A stretch of 64,000 nt of DNA from Branchiostoma floridae (GCF_000003815.2 NC_049993.1:21363906-21427905); one strand, 5' to 3'. Shown: positions 24,801 through 33,977, counted from the first letter of the stretch. The notes: generated by a model not told the origin, from the letters alone. Numbers and translations: made by a program.

Positions 24801-27800
24801 TGATCTGTGGCTGCTGCTGGGGGCAACCTGAAACAGACAGACGCAAGTGTGAGGAACAACATGGAGGGCTGGGGAGACCTGAAACAGACAGACACAAGTG
24901 TGAGGAACAACATGGCCGATTGCGGATCACTTACACATCACTTCCTATCAGTGCAGTATGCATGCACATGTGTCAGGGGGACCAATGTCACTTCCCTGGT
25001 GCTTGTCATAGCCAGGTGTTCCTAGATTCTAATGTATCTTTGTTTCTTTCTACTGTAAGAGTCTCACAAGCGATCTTCATTCTGGTACCAAACACACCAT
25101 AACAGTGGAGTACCCTGGTGGTACTACCCCACACCCATGTAGGGCTGTTCAGTAAACAGCATAGCCAGCCATTATGGGGGTAACCCAGAGGTCATGGGTT
25201 CCCTTCCCACCCCTGCCAATTTTCCGTGGCCCTGTACTTAACCCCTCCCTCCCAGCTGAGTCCATATTTCCCCTCCCCTCCCTAAGGGCACGACCTTGCT
25301 GCGACCTTCTCAGTTCTCCAAGTTCACTTCCATCCTTGTTTATCCGGACTTGAGTGAAAACCAAGGACAACTCATTAGAACCCGCCTGTCTGGCATTACC
25401 CACGATACACCAGCACACATTCCGGGCAGGGCGAGGTGCTCTCCTTCCCAGGTATCTGTTCTCCTTCCCAGGAAACTGCTCCAGACGCCAATCAGAGCAC
25501 TTTTGTGGGATTTGACCTTTCTGTACAAATTGCCTGTTTCCCAGTGGGAGTAGTGATCACATGCTCAGGGAACTGCCTTCAGCAAGGAGAAGTGTGGGTT
25601 TAGAAGCAAGTAAAATACTTTTTAAAACTTTTTCTATCCTACAAATGTTTTGCCAGTTTAGCTCCTACTTTTGTCAAGGAAGGGGGTCTGCATGCCGTAA
25701 GACACAGGCTGGACATAATTCGTAGAAAACCTCTTTTTCTCTCTGTCATTGATAATGAGAATGATGCATAACTGACTTACTGAATTCAGCATAACGCACA
25801 GTCTGTTCTTCTGAATTTAGCACAAAGCATTTTGGATACCCCATGCAGACCTCAAAGTCAAAGCATGACACATAAGCCCCCCCAGAGCTCCATGGAGTAA
25901 CAGTCAGAATGGCCTGTCTGGTGTTTATGTTCTCCTGTTTGTTTGTTTGTTTGTCTACATGCGACAACTCACGTCTGACGAAACACAGTTGCTATCTATA
26001 TAAAAAGTTACACAACAAACCTTTTTTATTCCTATAAAAATACACTGTAACACTTCACTCATACCCTAGTGCTTATATAGAGTTTAGCCATTAAAGCACA
26101 GCTGTTTATTTTCAGCTGCCAGTGATCCAGTGCTAGTGTTTTGATTGAATGTTTGTCATTTCCTTGTGCTTATTCTATGGTATGAGTAGCTAACTGTTGA
26201 ATCATCCTGAAATCTTTGTTAAGACAACACATGGACTCCACACACTGACAATACAGGTGGGCTGGTTGACAGTCTTGACTCTCTCAGTATTTCAGGTATT
26301 TCATGCCGAATGTTGCCCAGTTGAGTCTGGGTCTGCCCGCCCTCCTGCACACCTTGGTGACAGACATGACGGCAGGTGTTGGTGTCACGAAAATACACAG
26401 TATAAACTACAACTAGTGCTGCGTAGCCTGCGTACCTAAACTCATATTCAGGTTCATGTCCGGACCTGAACCCATCATTGCATATTATGTGCGCTGGAAA
26501 CTTTTCTTTCTTAAGGGGGGGGGGGGGAGTGATGGTGCATATCAAATTGCATGTTAGCATGAATTGAAATGCAATGTGAAAAATACATGCAAATTATACA
26601 CAGCCAGTGTAAACACGAAATGTTTTTTTTGTTTTTTACCAGAGCAAATTTCACTGTCTATGGAAGGTTTTAGATGGTTTAGAACAAAAAAGGGACATAA
26701 GTGACAGATAGCTTTTTCCAAGTCCAGACTTGACTCCTGACATTTAGGTTTTTATTTGGACTTGGACCTAAACATTTATAGGTCCAATTCCAGGTCCGGG
26801 TTTTAGGTACGCACCACTAAGTACAGCAGTACTATGTACTGTACATGTTTCTTTATGGAAAGGAGAGAAATGTCTGATTTCCTTCCAAACCTCTAAACTG
26901 AAGTACATTCTGTTGCTAAGTCCCCCTGTAACCAGTCATCCCCCCCCCCCCCCCCCCAAAAAGCAAAAAATTCTTACCCTGTTGGATCCGCTAACAAGTC
27001 TGTCGGTGCTGCTGGGGACGACCCCAAACCCTGAGAACCTGCACAAAAAACAAACAAACAAACAAACAGGTTAAATCTCTGCAGAACCAGAATAAACAAC
27101 ATAACAGGAGTTCATCTTGAAATATGGTTACGAATAAAATTGGAAACAACTTTTACAATATTTAATGTTGTGATAGATAAATCTCAATGAAACATAAACA
27201 GATTAAGATAACTGAAGCCAAGAACTGCAGCGGCTGCTAAGCTATAACAGCTTAACTGTTCAGTATCTGTGGGGGACTTTAGTAGCCACATTTGAATCTG
27301 ATTCTGCGAAATCCAGTGCTGCATTTTCCCCATGGATCCACATGTGTACAGTTTGGTGACAACATAAGCCTGTGGGTGTTAGCTGCAGCAGTTTGCATAA
27401 CTGCTGGGCTTGTTGCTGAGTGTTAGCTGCAGCAGTTTGCATAACTGCTGGGCTTGTTGCTGAGTGTTAGCTGCAGCAGTTTGCATAACTGCTGGGAGTG
27501 TTGCTGTTTCCCACCCTAACAGCTGGGGCTGAATGTAAACATGCCGGCAGACAGCGCGGCTTTCTCTGCCATAACACGGCCAGGCTTCCATTCCAACCCG
27601 GCAGCTGCCTCCACATATTAGGGTTTTCCTACTGCGCAGGGCCAACTGTTTACCGTGGAGCGCGCTGTGATCACAGGTCTGTCCTGTGCGCTGTGATCAC
27701 AGGTCTGTCCTGTGCGCTGTGATCACAGGTCTGTTCTGTGCGCTGTGATCACAGGTCTGTCCTGTGCGCTGTGATCACAAGTCTGTCCTGTGCGCTGTGA

Positions 27801-30800
27801 TCACAGGTCTGTCCTGTGCGCTGTGATCACAGGCCTATCCTGTGCGCTGTGATCACAGGTCTGTCCTGTGCGCTGTGATCACAGGTCTGTTCTGTGCGCT
27901 GTGATCACAGGTCTGTCCTGTGCGCTGTGAGCACAGGTCTGTCCTGTGCGCTGTGATCACAGGTCTGTCCTGTGCGCTGTGAGCACAAGTCTGTCCTGTG
28001 CGCTGTGATCACAGGTCTGTCCTGTGCGCTGTGAGCACAGGTCTGTCCTGTGCGCTGTGAGCACAGGTCTGTCCTGTGCGCTGTGATCACAGCTCTGTTC
28101 TGTGCGCTGTCCTAAAGCTTATACAGGCTTTTCATTGAGTCATATGTAGAGCAATAACCTGTGAGTGGCCGAAGCAAGGGGCTCTGCAAAACTGTGGAGT
28201 ATTCTGGTGTAGGGATGCTTCGCAGGTTTTGGTTATAGGTCATATATTTTTTGTACCAATGTAGGCAACGGTAAGGGTCATGTACGATGTAGGTAAGGGT
28301 CATGTACGATGTAGGCCTTTCAAACTACAGGCTGGAGAGGCAGTGGTTGTTATCTGCCATGTCCTGCTCCCGTCCCTCTCAGTCCCCACATGCACCTGGC
28401 AGCAAGGCAAGTGCCTTTCCCCAGGCCACCAGCCAGGAACCGAACCCCTGACCCCTTGATCCCATGTCCGCTCCCTAATCACTATGACATGAGCCCAGTC
28501 CCAGCCTGCCTGTAGGCTGATCCCCAGCCTGAGCGGCTCCACTGTTGTGCTGTCCTCTCCAGCCTCACGCCCGATCCGTCACCACCGAACTTGCCAAACC
28601 TTCGCAGTGCCCACATCCACCAACCTGCCCGCTCCGCCCATCCCACAATGCCCTGCTCATGTCTCCCCAGCGGCCCCCCAGCATGCATCGGCAGGAGGCC
28701 CTTCCTCAGGTCAGAGGTCGCAGGCAATATTGGAGCCGACCCTTCTCAGGTCAGAGGTCGCAGGCAATATTGGAGCTGTCCCTTCTCATGTGGACCTGAG
28801 GACTCTAAACTTCATTCAGACTCAGAAGATGCCTCCCAGCCAGTACTGACAAGTATCTTACAGACAACTCTCTGGTGTGCATTTGTATCATTATTTATCT
28901 CTTTGCTGGGTCTATAAGGAAAAAACAGCTTTCTTGTGAGGGTTTCATTTCAAAGGACTTGTCGGGATACATTCACAAATGGGGATCATATAAAAACTAA
29001 GTCCCAAATAATATTTCCTGTCTGTAATTATTGCTATATAACTTATAACACTCGCTTTACACTAGGTTTTTCTGAGACGTCTTGGCCAACACCGTCTCAG
29101 CCAAGACCTTTAAGACGTCTCAGAAAAACCTAGTGTAAAGCGAGTGTTAGAGACCTAAGTTGCTACCAGCTAAGCCTTCACAATCAGTCAATCAATAACC
29201 TCTAGTTAACCTGTATAGCCCTGATACATCAATACAAATATTACTTGAGAACAAACTAAGTTTGCACCACAGTTTTCAGACCCCCCAGCCCCAGCTTGTG
29301 AGGCTGATCAACCTTGATGTTGGTAATCACACACAGAAGCTGGTATCACCTTGACGTTGGTAATCACACACAGAAGCTGGTATCACCTTGACGTTGGTAA
29401 TCACACACAGAAGCTGGTATCACCTTGACGTTGGTAATCACACACAGAAGCTGGTATCACCTTGACGTTGGTAATCACACACAGAAGCTGGTATCACCTG
29501 ACTGACATGCCAGGCAGGGAGATGGTATCATAGCAGCAAGTCTGTTTACAGAGATGAGAAACACCTGGAGACAATTAAACTTCACTTTGGGACGAGCCTG
29601 ACTCTTGGTACACTTCTGGGCCAGCAGGGAAGCAAGGTAATTTCCTGGGTTCCAGAGGGACAGCGAACAATCAAAAGTCACGCTTGTGTAAAACTCTATC
29701 CTACAGAAGCACCCAGTAATTAAACAAGAGAGGCTTTCTGGGCACACTTGAATAAAATCCTATCCTACATACAGAAATAACCAGATCCTAGTGGAGTTTC
29801 TGGTCACACTTGCCTGAAGTCTATCTGTTTCAGCCCACAGACATACAGAAATGCCTTCTGTGTGCGCTCCAGTCACACTTGTGTAAAACATTACCCATAG
29901 AGATTATAATTCCTACAACTGGTACAGTTTCATGTTGGTTGCTGGCGTGATTTTCTGTTGAATTTCTGGCCTATTTTCTGCAGTGTGGTCCGTACAGAAA
30001 TGTACTGACTAAGTACTGGTATGTATGAGTTTCATGTTCGCTACCTGCCTGAAATTTCTACCCTGTTTGCAGCCTTGCAATCTGTATAGAAAGTGGTGTT
30101 TTCAGCACTAGTGTCAGAGCTGTTGCCTTACAGTTGGAGTATCAGGTTACCTGCAGCAGTAGGCCCATTGAGAACCCTGCCCCTGAAAGGGTAACCCTGC
30201 TGGAGTTACAGAACTCCCCTCTACATGTGCTGCATTCTTTGGGGTCAGCGGGCCTGAAACGTCCAGGGTGCCACAAAGGGATCTTTGTGACACTTCATCG
30301 GACAGGGTTGGTGGTTGGGGAAAGGTAAACAGTCAGAGTTGGGGCAGCAACAGGGCCGGGATCAGTGGTCGGAAGTGAACCGTCCCGCCGCGGCATGCCC
30401 ACTTTACTTCTGACATTTTGTTACAACTGCCCTGAAAACACAGTGGAACCAGGAGGTTATCCTTCCACTAACCTGCCCAAGTCTAGCCCGTCCCACTCCC
30501 TACAAAACCCACAATCCTGACTGTGAACTTAGTTAGAGGAGTTCCCTGCAGTTCCAGACTGCGCTGAGCCCGGCTCGTAAGAGTCGTAGGGTCAGAGCGA
30601 GGCAGACGCCTGACAGTCTGTCACCAACACTCCGCTTTCCTGCCCGCTCTGAGCCCGGCTTTACCAAGTTCCCCGCACCCTTCAGCACCGAAAAGTCGCG
30701 CTAAGTCCCGCCACAAAAGAAGTTCAACCCTGGTCTTTACACACTGAGCCGGCACTACAAAACTTTAAATAAACAGGGTGAGTTTGGAGCTGGTGGGACC

Positions 30801-30982
30801 AGGCTTTGGGAGCCACCCGTGACTGATCGTGCTGAACCCAACTCTCTCCCATACACTCAGCAGCACTAACAACTCAGACACAACCCAGCAGCACTAACAA
30901 CTCAACACAACTCACCCAGGCCGGCCAGTGTGAGGATGAGCAGGACCTGTCCGGAGGGAGGTGGGGGGACTCCCAGCACCAT
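11724..30982 (-). CDS. ROR: ROR-family receptor tyrosine kinase (Wnt5-type co-receptor)
   Basis: Coding exons, 5' to 3' on the minus strand: 30982-30916, 27038-26978, 24827-24775, 22799-22509, 21410-21105, 20395-20362, 19770-19682, 19369-19031, 18645-18400, 16518-16201 (or its near copy 14458-14141), 13510-13233, 12866-11724. All introns are GT-AG and all phases match, giving 1,074 aa with one Ig3 exon (968 without, 1,180 with both). Order: signal peptide, Ig1, Ig2, Frizzled CRD, kringle, Ig3, transmembrane helix, tyrosine kinase, Pro/Asn/Ser-rich tail. RORs are plasma-membrane receptors binding Wnt5 ligands through the CRD in non-canonical Wnt signalling. The MRSPHSDVG insert, [14 protein letters not shown] loop and CRD-plus-kringle pairing separate it from MuSK and Trk. 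Extra Ig domains are unusual. Confidence 0.95.
13000..13082. repeat. 22-bp tandem repeat in the ROR kinase intron
   Basis: About four copies of CTTAAAATAGAGTTTGAAGA (plus AT) between exons 11 and 12. Confidence 0.8.
13233..13510 (-). CDS. ROR: ROR exon 11: transmembrane and juxtamembrane segment
   Basis: 278 nt, phase 1 in, phase 0 out. EMPEGGTDQ is followed by a ~26-residue hydrophobic helix ([20 protein letters not shown]) and a stop-transfer CTCRR. The juxtamembrane stretch then leads into [12 protein letters not shown], the glycine loop. The donor (GGCAAG|GTACAT) falls right after the loop Lys, so the glycine loop is split from VYKG in exon 12. Confidence 0.95.
13673..14017. other. Assembly gap (345 N)
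   Basis: It lies between the transmembrane exon and Ig3 copy A. The right flank begins inside sequence that recurs at about 16079. Confidence 0.99.
14141..14458 (-). CDS. ROR: ROR Ig3 exon, copy A (probable assembly duplicate)
   Basis: Same exon as 16201-16518 with a single coding change (K for E in NNGVKAVG). Flanking intron (14030-14140 versus 16090-16200) matches apart from homopolymer-length differences. It is bounded by gaps at 13673-14017 and 15719-15818. If real, the receptor has two consecutive near-identical Ig3 domains. If not, this contig is the other haplotype. I favour the latter. Confidence 0.6.
14461..15600. repeat. 37-bp minisatellite, copy A, abutting the Ig3 acceptor
   Basis: About 30 units of AGAAGTGACACGGGGAGAAG plus GGACCACATTTTCACAC (37 bp). 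On the minus strand the unit supplies the pyrimidine tract of the Ig3 acceptor (CCCTTCTCTCCGCAG). Open frames running through it are products of the repeat. Confidence 0.9.
15719..15818. other. Assembly gap (100 N)
   Basis: Separates the contig with Ig3 copy A from the contig with copy B. Confidence 0.99.
16201..16518 (-). CDS. ROR: ROR exon 10 (copy B): Ig-like domain 3
   Basis: 318 nt, phase 1-1. Ig domain with [47 protein letters not shown], and VLFVKYG, followed by a short acidic YADSG stalk. It lies between kringle and transmembrane exons, a position where RORs usually have no Ig. The acceptor TCTCTCCGCAG is the edge of a 37-bp minisatellite. It differs from copy A by one amino acid (E versus K). 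Confidence 0.9.
16521..17885. repeat. 37-bp minisatellite, copy B
   Basis: Same unit and same start next to the Ig3 acceptor as the array at 14461. The first ~170 bp match copy A closely, including a short ACATGTGACACGG variant unit. Later unit order diverges, as alleles of a minisatellite do. Confidence 0.9.
18229..18416. repeat. 68-bp tandem repeat containing the kringle exon end and donor
   Basis: Units start at 18229, 18297 and 18365. Each includes GAAACTCACCACACTTGGGG: on the minus strand, the last codons of the kringle exon plus its GTGAGT donor. Only the unit touching the exon (donor 18399-18398) is in the real junction. Confidence 0.9.
18400..18645 (-). CDS. ROR: ROR exon 9: kringle domain
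   Basis: 246 nt, phase 1-1. It encodes [44 protein letters not shown], and EECDIPKC, with six kringle cysteines. Phe replaces the common Trp in PWCFT. Kringle next to CRD is diagnostic for ROR among animal receptor kinases. The donor end is tandemly repeated downstream. Confidence 0.96.
18840..19030. repeat. AACTATGGTAACAGT array with a duplicated CRD exon end
   Basis: 18897-18983 repeats 19021-19107 (last ~77 nt of exon 8 plus donor) at a spacing of 124 bp, with ~10% divergence. The duplicate's donor is lost (AGGAAT in place of GTGAGT). Between and around lie AACTATGGTAACAGT units. Confidence 0.85.
19031..19369 (-). CDS. ROR: ROR exon 8: main part of the Frizzled CRD
   Basis: 339 nt, phase 1-1. 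It contains [41 protein letters not shown], and SNCIRIGIP. Together with exon 7 all ten CRD cysteines are present. The CRD is the Wnt-binding module. The end of this exon is partly duplicated in the following intron. Confidence 0.96.
19571..19710. repeat. 35-bp tandem repeat of the exon-7 end plus donor
   Basis: Units start at 19571, 19606, 19641 and 19676. The last is the true junction, with 29 nt of exon 7 plus GTAAGT. The three intronic copies keep near-perfect exon end and donor. Use of an intronic copy would read into TGA straight after the first donor. Confidence 0.92.
19682..19770 (-). CDS. ROR: ROR exon 7: first part of the Frizzled CRD
   Basis: 89 nt, phase 2 in, phase 1 out. It encodes [20 protein letters not shown], then [12 protein letters not shown] cysteines 1 and 2 with the ROR-typical YCQxYRG..C..FIGN..I/VYM signature. 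The acceptor follows a (GTT)n tract ending TTTAG. The donor CGCAGG|GTAAGT is the first of four tandem copies (see 19571-19710). Confidence 0.95.
20073..20225 (+). repeat. tRNA-derived SINE remnant
   Basis: A B-box-like GGTTCGATTCC (about 20130) sits in a T-arm-like palindrome (CCCGGGTTCGATTCCCCGGG). A weak A-box-like GGGTCAGTCAATTACGCTG lies ~45 nt upstream, and an A-rich stretch (about 20211-20224) follows. No proper acceptor stem forms, so this is not a functional tRNA. Confidence 0.45.
20362..20395 (-). CDS. ROR: ROR exon 6: 34-nt micro-exon linking Ig to CRD
   Basis: Between CCTTGCAG and GGGACAT|GTAAGTC. It encodes [10 protein letters not shown] plus split codons. It converts phase 1 (Ig exons) to phase 2, exactly what the next CRD exon needs. 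Both boundaries are strong and the phase fit is the main evidence. Confidence 0.8.
21105..21410 (-). CDS. ROR: ROR exon 5: Ig-like domain 2
   Basis: 306 nt, phase 1-1, a second full Ig domain ([53 protein letters not shown]). It is strongly similar to Ig1 in order and motif, so it arose by exon duplication. Being symmetric, it can be included, skipped, or alternated with Ig1 without a frame change. Its acceptor tract (GGTCCCTTTTCTTCCAG) shares sequence with the minisatellite upstream of Ig3. Confidence 0.93.
22509..22799 (-). CDS. ROR: ROR exon 4: Ig-like domain 1
   Basis: 291 nt, phase 1-1, encoding one complete I-set Ig domain. It has VEPMHNVT, first Cys in VLRCKVEG, core Trp in [20 protein letters not shown], second Cys in [12 protein letters not shown], and ends in ILYVRY. 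It most resembles the single Ig of vertebrate RORs. N-glycosylation sequons: NVT and NYS. The acceptor borders the 46-bp minisatellite at 22820-23190. Confidence 0.95.
22820..23190. repeat. 46-bp minisatellite at the Ig1 acceptor
   Basis: About eight units of AGAGATGGCAGACTTCACCC plus CCTTACCCATACATACTGGGGCAATC-like sequence, starting ~20 bp upstream of the Ig1 acceptor on the minus strand. Confidence 0.9.
24030..24235 (-). repeat. Dispersed repeat, copy 2
   Basis: Inverse match to 4573-4955: GATCGCTGTTGTTG, TGCCTACCAGAACGTCAG, GATCAAATTACTGGTTAATA, CCACTGCGTCACCGTGAC. It is continuous, without the internal duplication seen around the gap at 4705. Confidence 0.75.
24775..24827 (-). CDS. ROR: ROR exon 3: linker into Ig1
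   Basis: 53 nt between CTGTTTCAG and GGACAAT|GTAAGTT. Phase 2 in, phase 1 out. The product [17 protein letters not shown] joins Ig1 as L-YLQLVEPM, matching the usual ROR start of the Ig domain (hydrophobic-L-EPMNN). The acceptor region is tandemly duplicated (period 51) at 24828-24905. Confidence 0.7.
24828..24905. repeat. 51-bp duplication of the exon-3 acceptor
   Basis: CTGAAACAGACAGACGCAAG (24828) recurs as CTGAAACAGACAGACACAAG at 24879. Each gives a minus-strand TGTCTGTTTCAG acceptor. Only the one at 24828 joins a phase-compatible exon. Confidence 0.75.
26414..26819. mobile_element. hAT-like MITE
   Basis: Non-coding, 406 bp, with ends TAGTGCTGCGTAGCCTGCGT and (complement) TAGTGGTGCGTACCTAAA. 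The flanking octamers ACTACAAC and AGTACAGC match at 6 of 8, consistent with an aged 8-bp target duplication. It contains CAGGTTC / GGACCTGAA motifs also seen in the element at 63213. Located in a ROR intron. Confidence 0.55.
26978..27038 (-). CDS. ROR: ROR exon 2: N-terminal linker
   Basis: 61 nt between TTTTTTGTGCAG and CAACAGG|GTAAGAA. Phase 1 in, phase 2 out. It encodes a low-complexity Ser/Ala/Pro linker beginning [13 protein letters not shown]. It is short and was found by matching splice signals and phase. Confidence 0.7.
27377..27505. repeat. 44-bp tandem repeat
   Basis: Three units of TGTTAGCTGCAGCAGTTTGC plus ATAACTGCTGGGCTTGTTGCTGAG in ROR intron 1. Confidence 0.85.
27658..28112. 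repeat. 26-bp minisatellite carrying TGTGATCACA palindromes
   Basis: About 17 units of GCGCTGTGATCACAGGTCTG plus TCCTGT in ROR intron 1. Most units contain the perfect palindrome TGTGATCACA. A few have GAGCAC in place of GATCAC. Confidence 0.92.
29046..29149. repeat. Perfect 38-bp inverted repeat (hairpin element)
   Basis: Arm 29046-29083 (starts TAACACTCGCTTTACACTAG) is exactly complementary to 29112-29149. The 28-nt centre holds a smaller CTTGGC/GCCAAG hairpin. Likely a very short MITE. A hairpin RNA precursor is possible. Confidence 0.85.
29302..29502. repeat. 37-bp tandem repeat in ROR intron 1
   Basis: Five units built on CCTTGACGTTGGTAATCACA plus CACAGAAGCTGGTATCA. Confidence 0.9.
30916..30982 (-). 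CDS. ROR: ROR exon 1: signal peptide
   Basis: The ATG at 30982-30980 has a good context (ACAACAACAATGG). The 22-codon peptide [20 protein letters not shown], then GL, has a short hydrophobic core. It ends in phase 1 at CCTGG|GTGAGT. In frame it continues into exon 2 (G-SQGLG). The hydrophobic stretch is short for a signal peptide, and a stronger alternative lies at 61930. Confidence 0.75.
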
Positions 30983-31287
30983 TGTTGTTGTGAGTTGTTG
31001 GGTAAGGAGGAGGACTCTGATCACCCTGCAGACTGGAGGGCACTCTCAGCCCCATAAATTACACCAGCCCACATCCATCACCCCGCCTGTCACGCCAGCA
31101 GTTCAGCCCGCATCAAAACTCTACTTCTCACACTCATCTCTACAATCCAGCAGTCCTGTCCTCCTCAGGCTGCCCTCCACACCTCACCACACCATGGACA
31201 GTTTACTGTTATTAATCAGCTTTTGATTGTTTACTTTTCCCCCCTCTGCCTGCTGCAGTAGGGCAACCCACTAGAGTGGGGGCGGAG

Positions 31288-31735
31288 CTTTGGGCAGGGC
31301 CAAAACACTCGCCTGGTTCACGTCACTTTCAGGCTATAATGTCTCTCACAGGCTATAACCACCACCCAGATTTGGGCAGGGCCAAAACACTCGCCTGGTT
31401 CACGTCACTTTCAGGCTATAACATCTCTCACAGGCTATAACCACCTACCCAGATTTAGGCAGGGCCAAAACACTAGCCTGCTTCACGTCACTTTCTGGCT
31501 ATAACATCTCTCACAGGCTATAACCACCAACCCAGATTTGGGCAGGGCCAAAACACTCATCTGGTTCACGTCTCAAGCAGGCTATAACATCTCTCACAGG
31601 CAATAAGTTATAACCACAGACCAAGCTTTGGGCAGGGCCAAAACATTTGCCTGGTTCACATCACCCACCAACCCAGCTTTCGGCAGGGCCAAAACACTCG
31701 TCTGGTTCACGTCTCTTGCAGGCTATAACAACGTC
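31288..31735. repeat. ~83-bp tandem repeat just upstream of ROR exon 1
   Basis: About five degenerate units containing GGGCAGGGCCAAAACACTCG, TTCACGTCAC and CAGGCTATAA. It starts ~300 bp upstream of the ROR ATG at 30982. The recurring CACGTCAC (CRE-like half) and CTATAA motifs make it a candidate promoter-proximal element, but this is inference. Confidence 0.8.
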
Positions 31736-31889
31736 TCTCAATCTCAAAGCTCCAAGATACAGGTATCTGGGTTCTATTCCATAATCTCGTATCTAGATAC
31801 AGGTTCTATTCCGGGCCAGGTTTTATGGCTATGTTGCAGCTCGGTTGTTTTAGTGTCATGTTTTACAGCAGCCAAGTTTAGCTCAGTCT

Positions 31890-32140
31890 GCAGGACGTGA
31901 CAGGCTTTGGGTTCTGGTGCAGCAGGCAGACAGGCTTTGGGTTCTGGTGCAACAGGCAGACAGGCTTTGGGTTCTGGTGCAGCAGGCAGACAGGCTTTGG
32001 GTTCTGGTGCAGCAGGCAGACAGGCTTTGGGTTCTGGTGCAACAGGCAGACAGGCTTTGGGTTCTGGTGCAGCAGGCAGACAGGCTTTGGGTTCTGGTGC
32101 AGCAGGCAGACAGGCTTTGGGTTCTGGTGCAACAGGCAGA
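31890..32140. repeat. 30-bp minisatellite
   Basis: Eight units of CAGGCTTTGGGTTCTGGTGC plus AGCAGGCAGA. The unit length is a multiple of three, so several frames stay open on both strands. No real gene is implied. Confidence 0.93.
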
Positions 32141-33963
32141 ATAAAATCCCTCCACAGAGTTTGGATTCTGGAGTGGAAGGCTGATCCCTGGCCTTGACGC
32201 CTCGCTGGCTCCCAGAGAAGCCAAATTCAAACCACACTTTTCCAGCGAGCGCCTGGGCTGGCAGGGAGAGTCTGACCGAACCTCACCTGAAGCTGCACCT
32301 CGGGGCAACAGGAACTCTGCAAACTCAAAACACTCGGGGAACTCCAACAACTCGGGTAACTCCAACAACAAGGGAGTCTCCAAACTCAACTACACATTAA
32401 TCCATTGGAGACAAGGAACTTCCCAAACTCAAGCATTAACTTTAAATAAAGAATCAAAACTACATCCCACGTTTACAAACAGAATTTCCCAAACTCAAAC
32501 CAACATTTCAAAGTTAGTAAGGAAAGTACCTGAACTACATTTTGTGCACCATGGGTTACATAAGGACACTTTGAGGTATGAGGGTGAGAAGGAGAGACGG
32601 ACATTTGGGAGAGAATGGAGTGAGACGTGTCGGAGTAACACAAACTCCGCTGTCCAGGGCTGCTATAAGCGAGATTTAATCAGGCTAGAGTGAGAAGTGT
32701 CTGAGTAATACCCAAGCATCTACACGTCAGTGCATCCATACCTGTAACAGATCTATGTAAATCAAGGGTAAATAAAGGTTGAAAAAAATCTGAAGTAAAT
32801 CGAACCTGAAACAGATCTGCCTCTACCAGCAACAAGTGGGTATCAACAGCAGTATTTGATGAGACAATCCCAGACCTGCATGTGTCACAGCTACACAAGT
32901 TCAATGTCCCATGATTTTGCTAACATCCCCCCCCCCCATCTTAACAAGTGGTTATTGCTTATAAAGCTGCATGCTTCACACCATCCTGTCAATAACACTA
33001 TCCTGTCAATAACACCATCCTGTCAAAGTCCTGCCAGATCAAGGACCAACACCTCACCCAGGTGCCAGGTAGGCAGGGGGTGATGCCGCATGATGGATCA
33101 GCTGCCTAATTAGGGGGTGCTGACACATGATGGATTGGCATGACACAGCCCAACCACTTCCTCAATAGGCTGACCCCCCCTCTAACAGTAATGATAGGTT
33201 AGGAACAACAGATAACAAATGTGGAACACAACAACAAGTTGGTATTGTTATGTACACACAGTACTCTTCCCTTGTCCCTAACATCGCCAGCTGACACAGT
33301 ACAGGCCTATGGGCACAATGTAGGCACTGCGTACAGCGATGGGTGTATGGCCATGCTTAGCTATGGGCACAATGTTGGCATTGCGTACAGTGATAAATGC
33401 ATGTTGCCACATAAGCCATCTAAGTCCAAGCTTAGCTATCACCCCAGTATCACAGGCCGGAGATGCCCAACATACAACACACTACCAGAGACACAGATAT
33501 ACAGCTTGAAGCATACCTACATGTACCCACACTGTGGTTTAGTCCAGGCTTAGCTATCACCACCAGTATCAGTGTTCCTCCACAGGGCAGAGATACCCAA
33601 CATACAACAGGAGACACAGATATAGCCCGTTATGTACACATTAACGTCATGAGCTAACTTGTGGTGATGTGTGTACATCTGCTTTATGTTGAGTCCAGGA
33701 TTAGCTACGAATGCCAGCCTCAGTATATAATACTATATTTCAGGAGACACATATATACAGAGATTGTAATGTACAAATGTACGTCATGTTGTAGTGTATG
33801 ATTATGAATATGAGTACCTGCACATTGAGTCTAGGCTTAGCTGTGAATGCTAGGTACAGAGCAGGCCAGAGCGCCCCCCCCCCCCAGTTCAGTTTCACTA
33901 CCTTATCAGCCATAGGAACGTGACAGGCATACACACACATCCTGAACATCCCCACGTTAAACT

Positions 33964-33977
33964 GTCACCATGGCAAC
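33964..33977 (+). promoter_or_regulatory. RFX X-box-like site
   Basis: GTCACCATGGCAAC matches the RFX consensus GTYNCCATRGNAAC. It lies at the edge of a short GC/CpG-richer block (33965-34140) upstream of ROR exon 1. Confidence 0.4.

Noticed and set aside
31883-32389. 168-codon Cys-rich repeat frame, and parallel frames on the other strand
   Set aside because: The 30-bp unit keeps several frames open on both strands at once. No start context, signal peptide or splice evidence.
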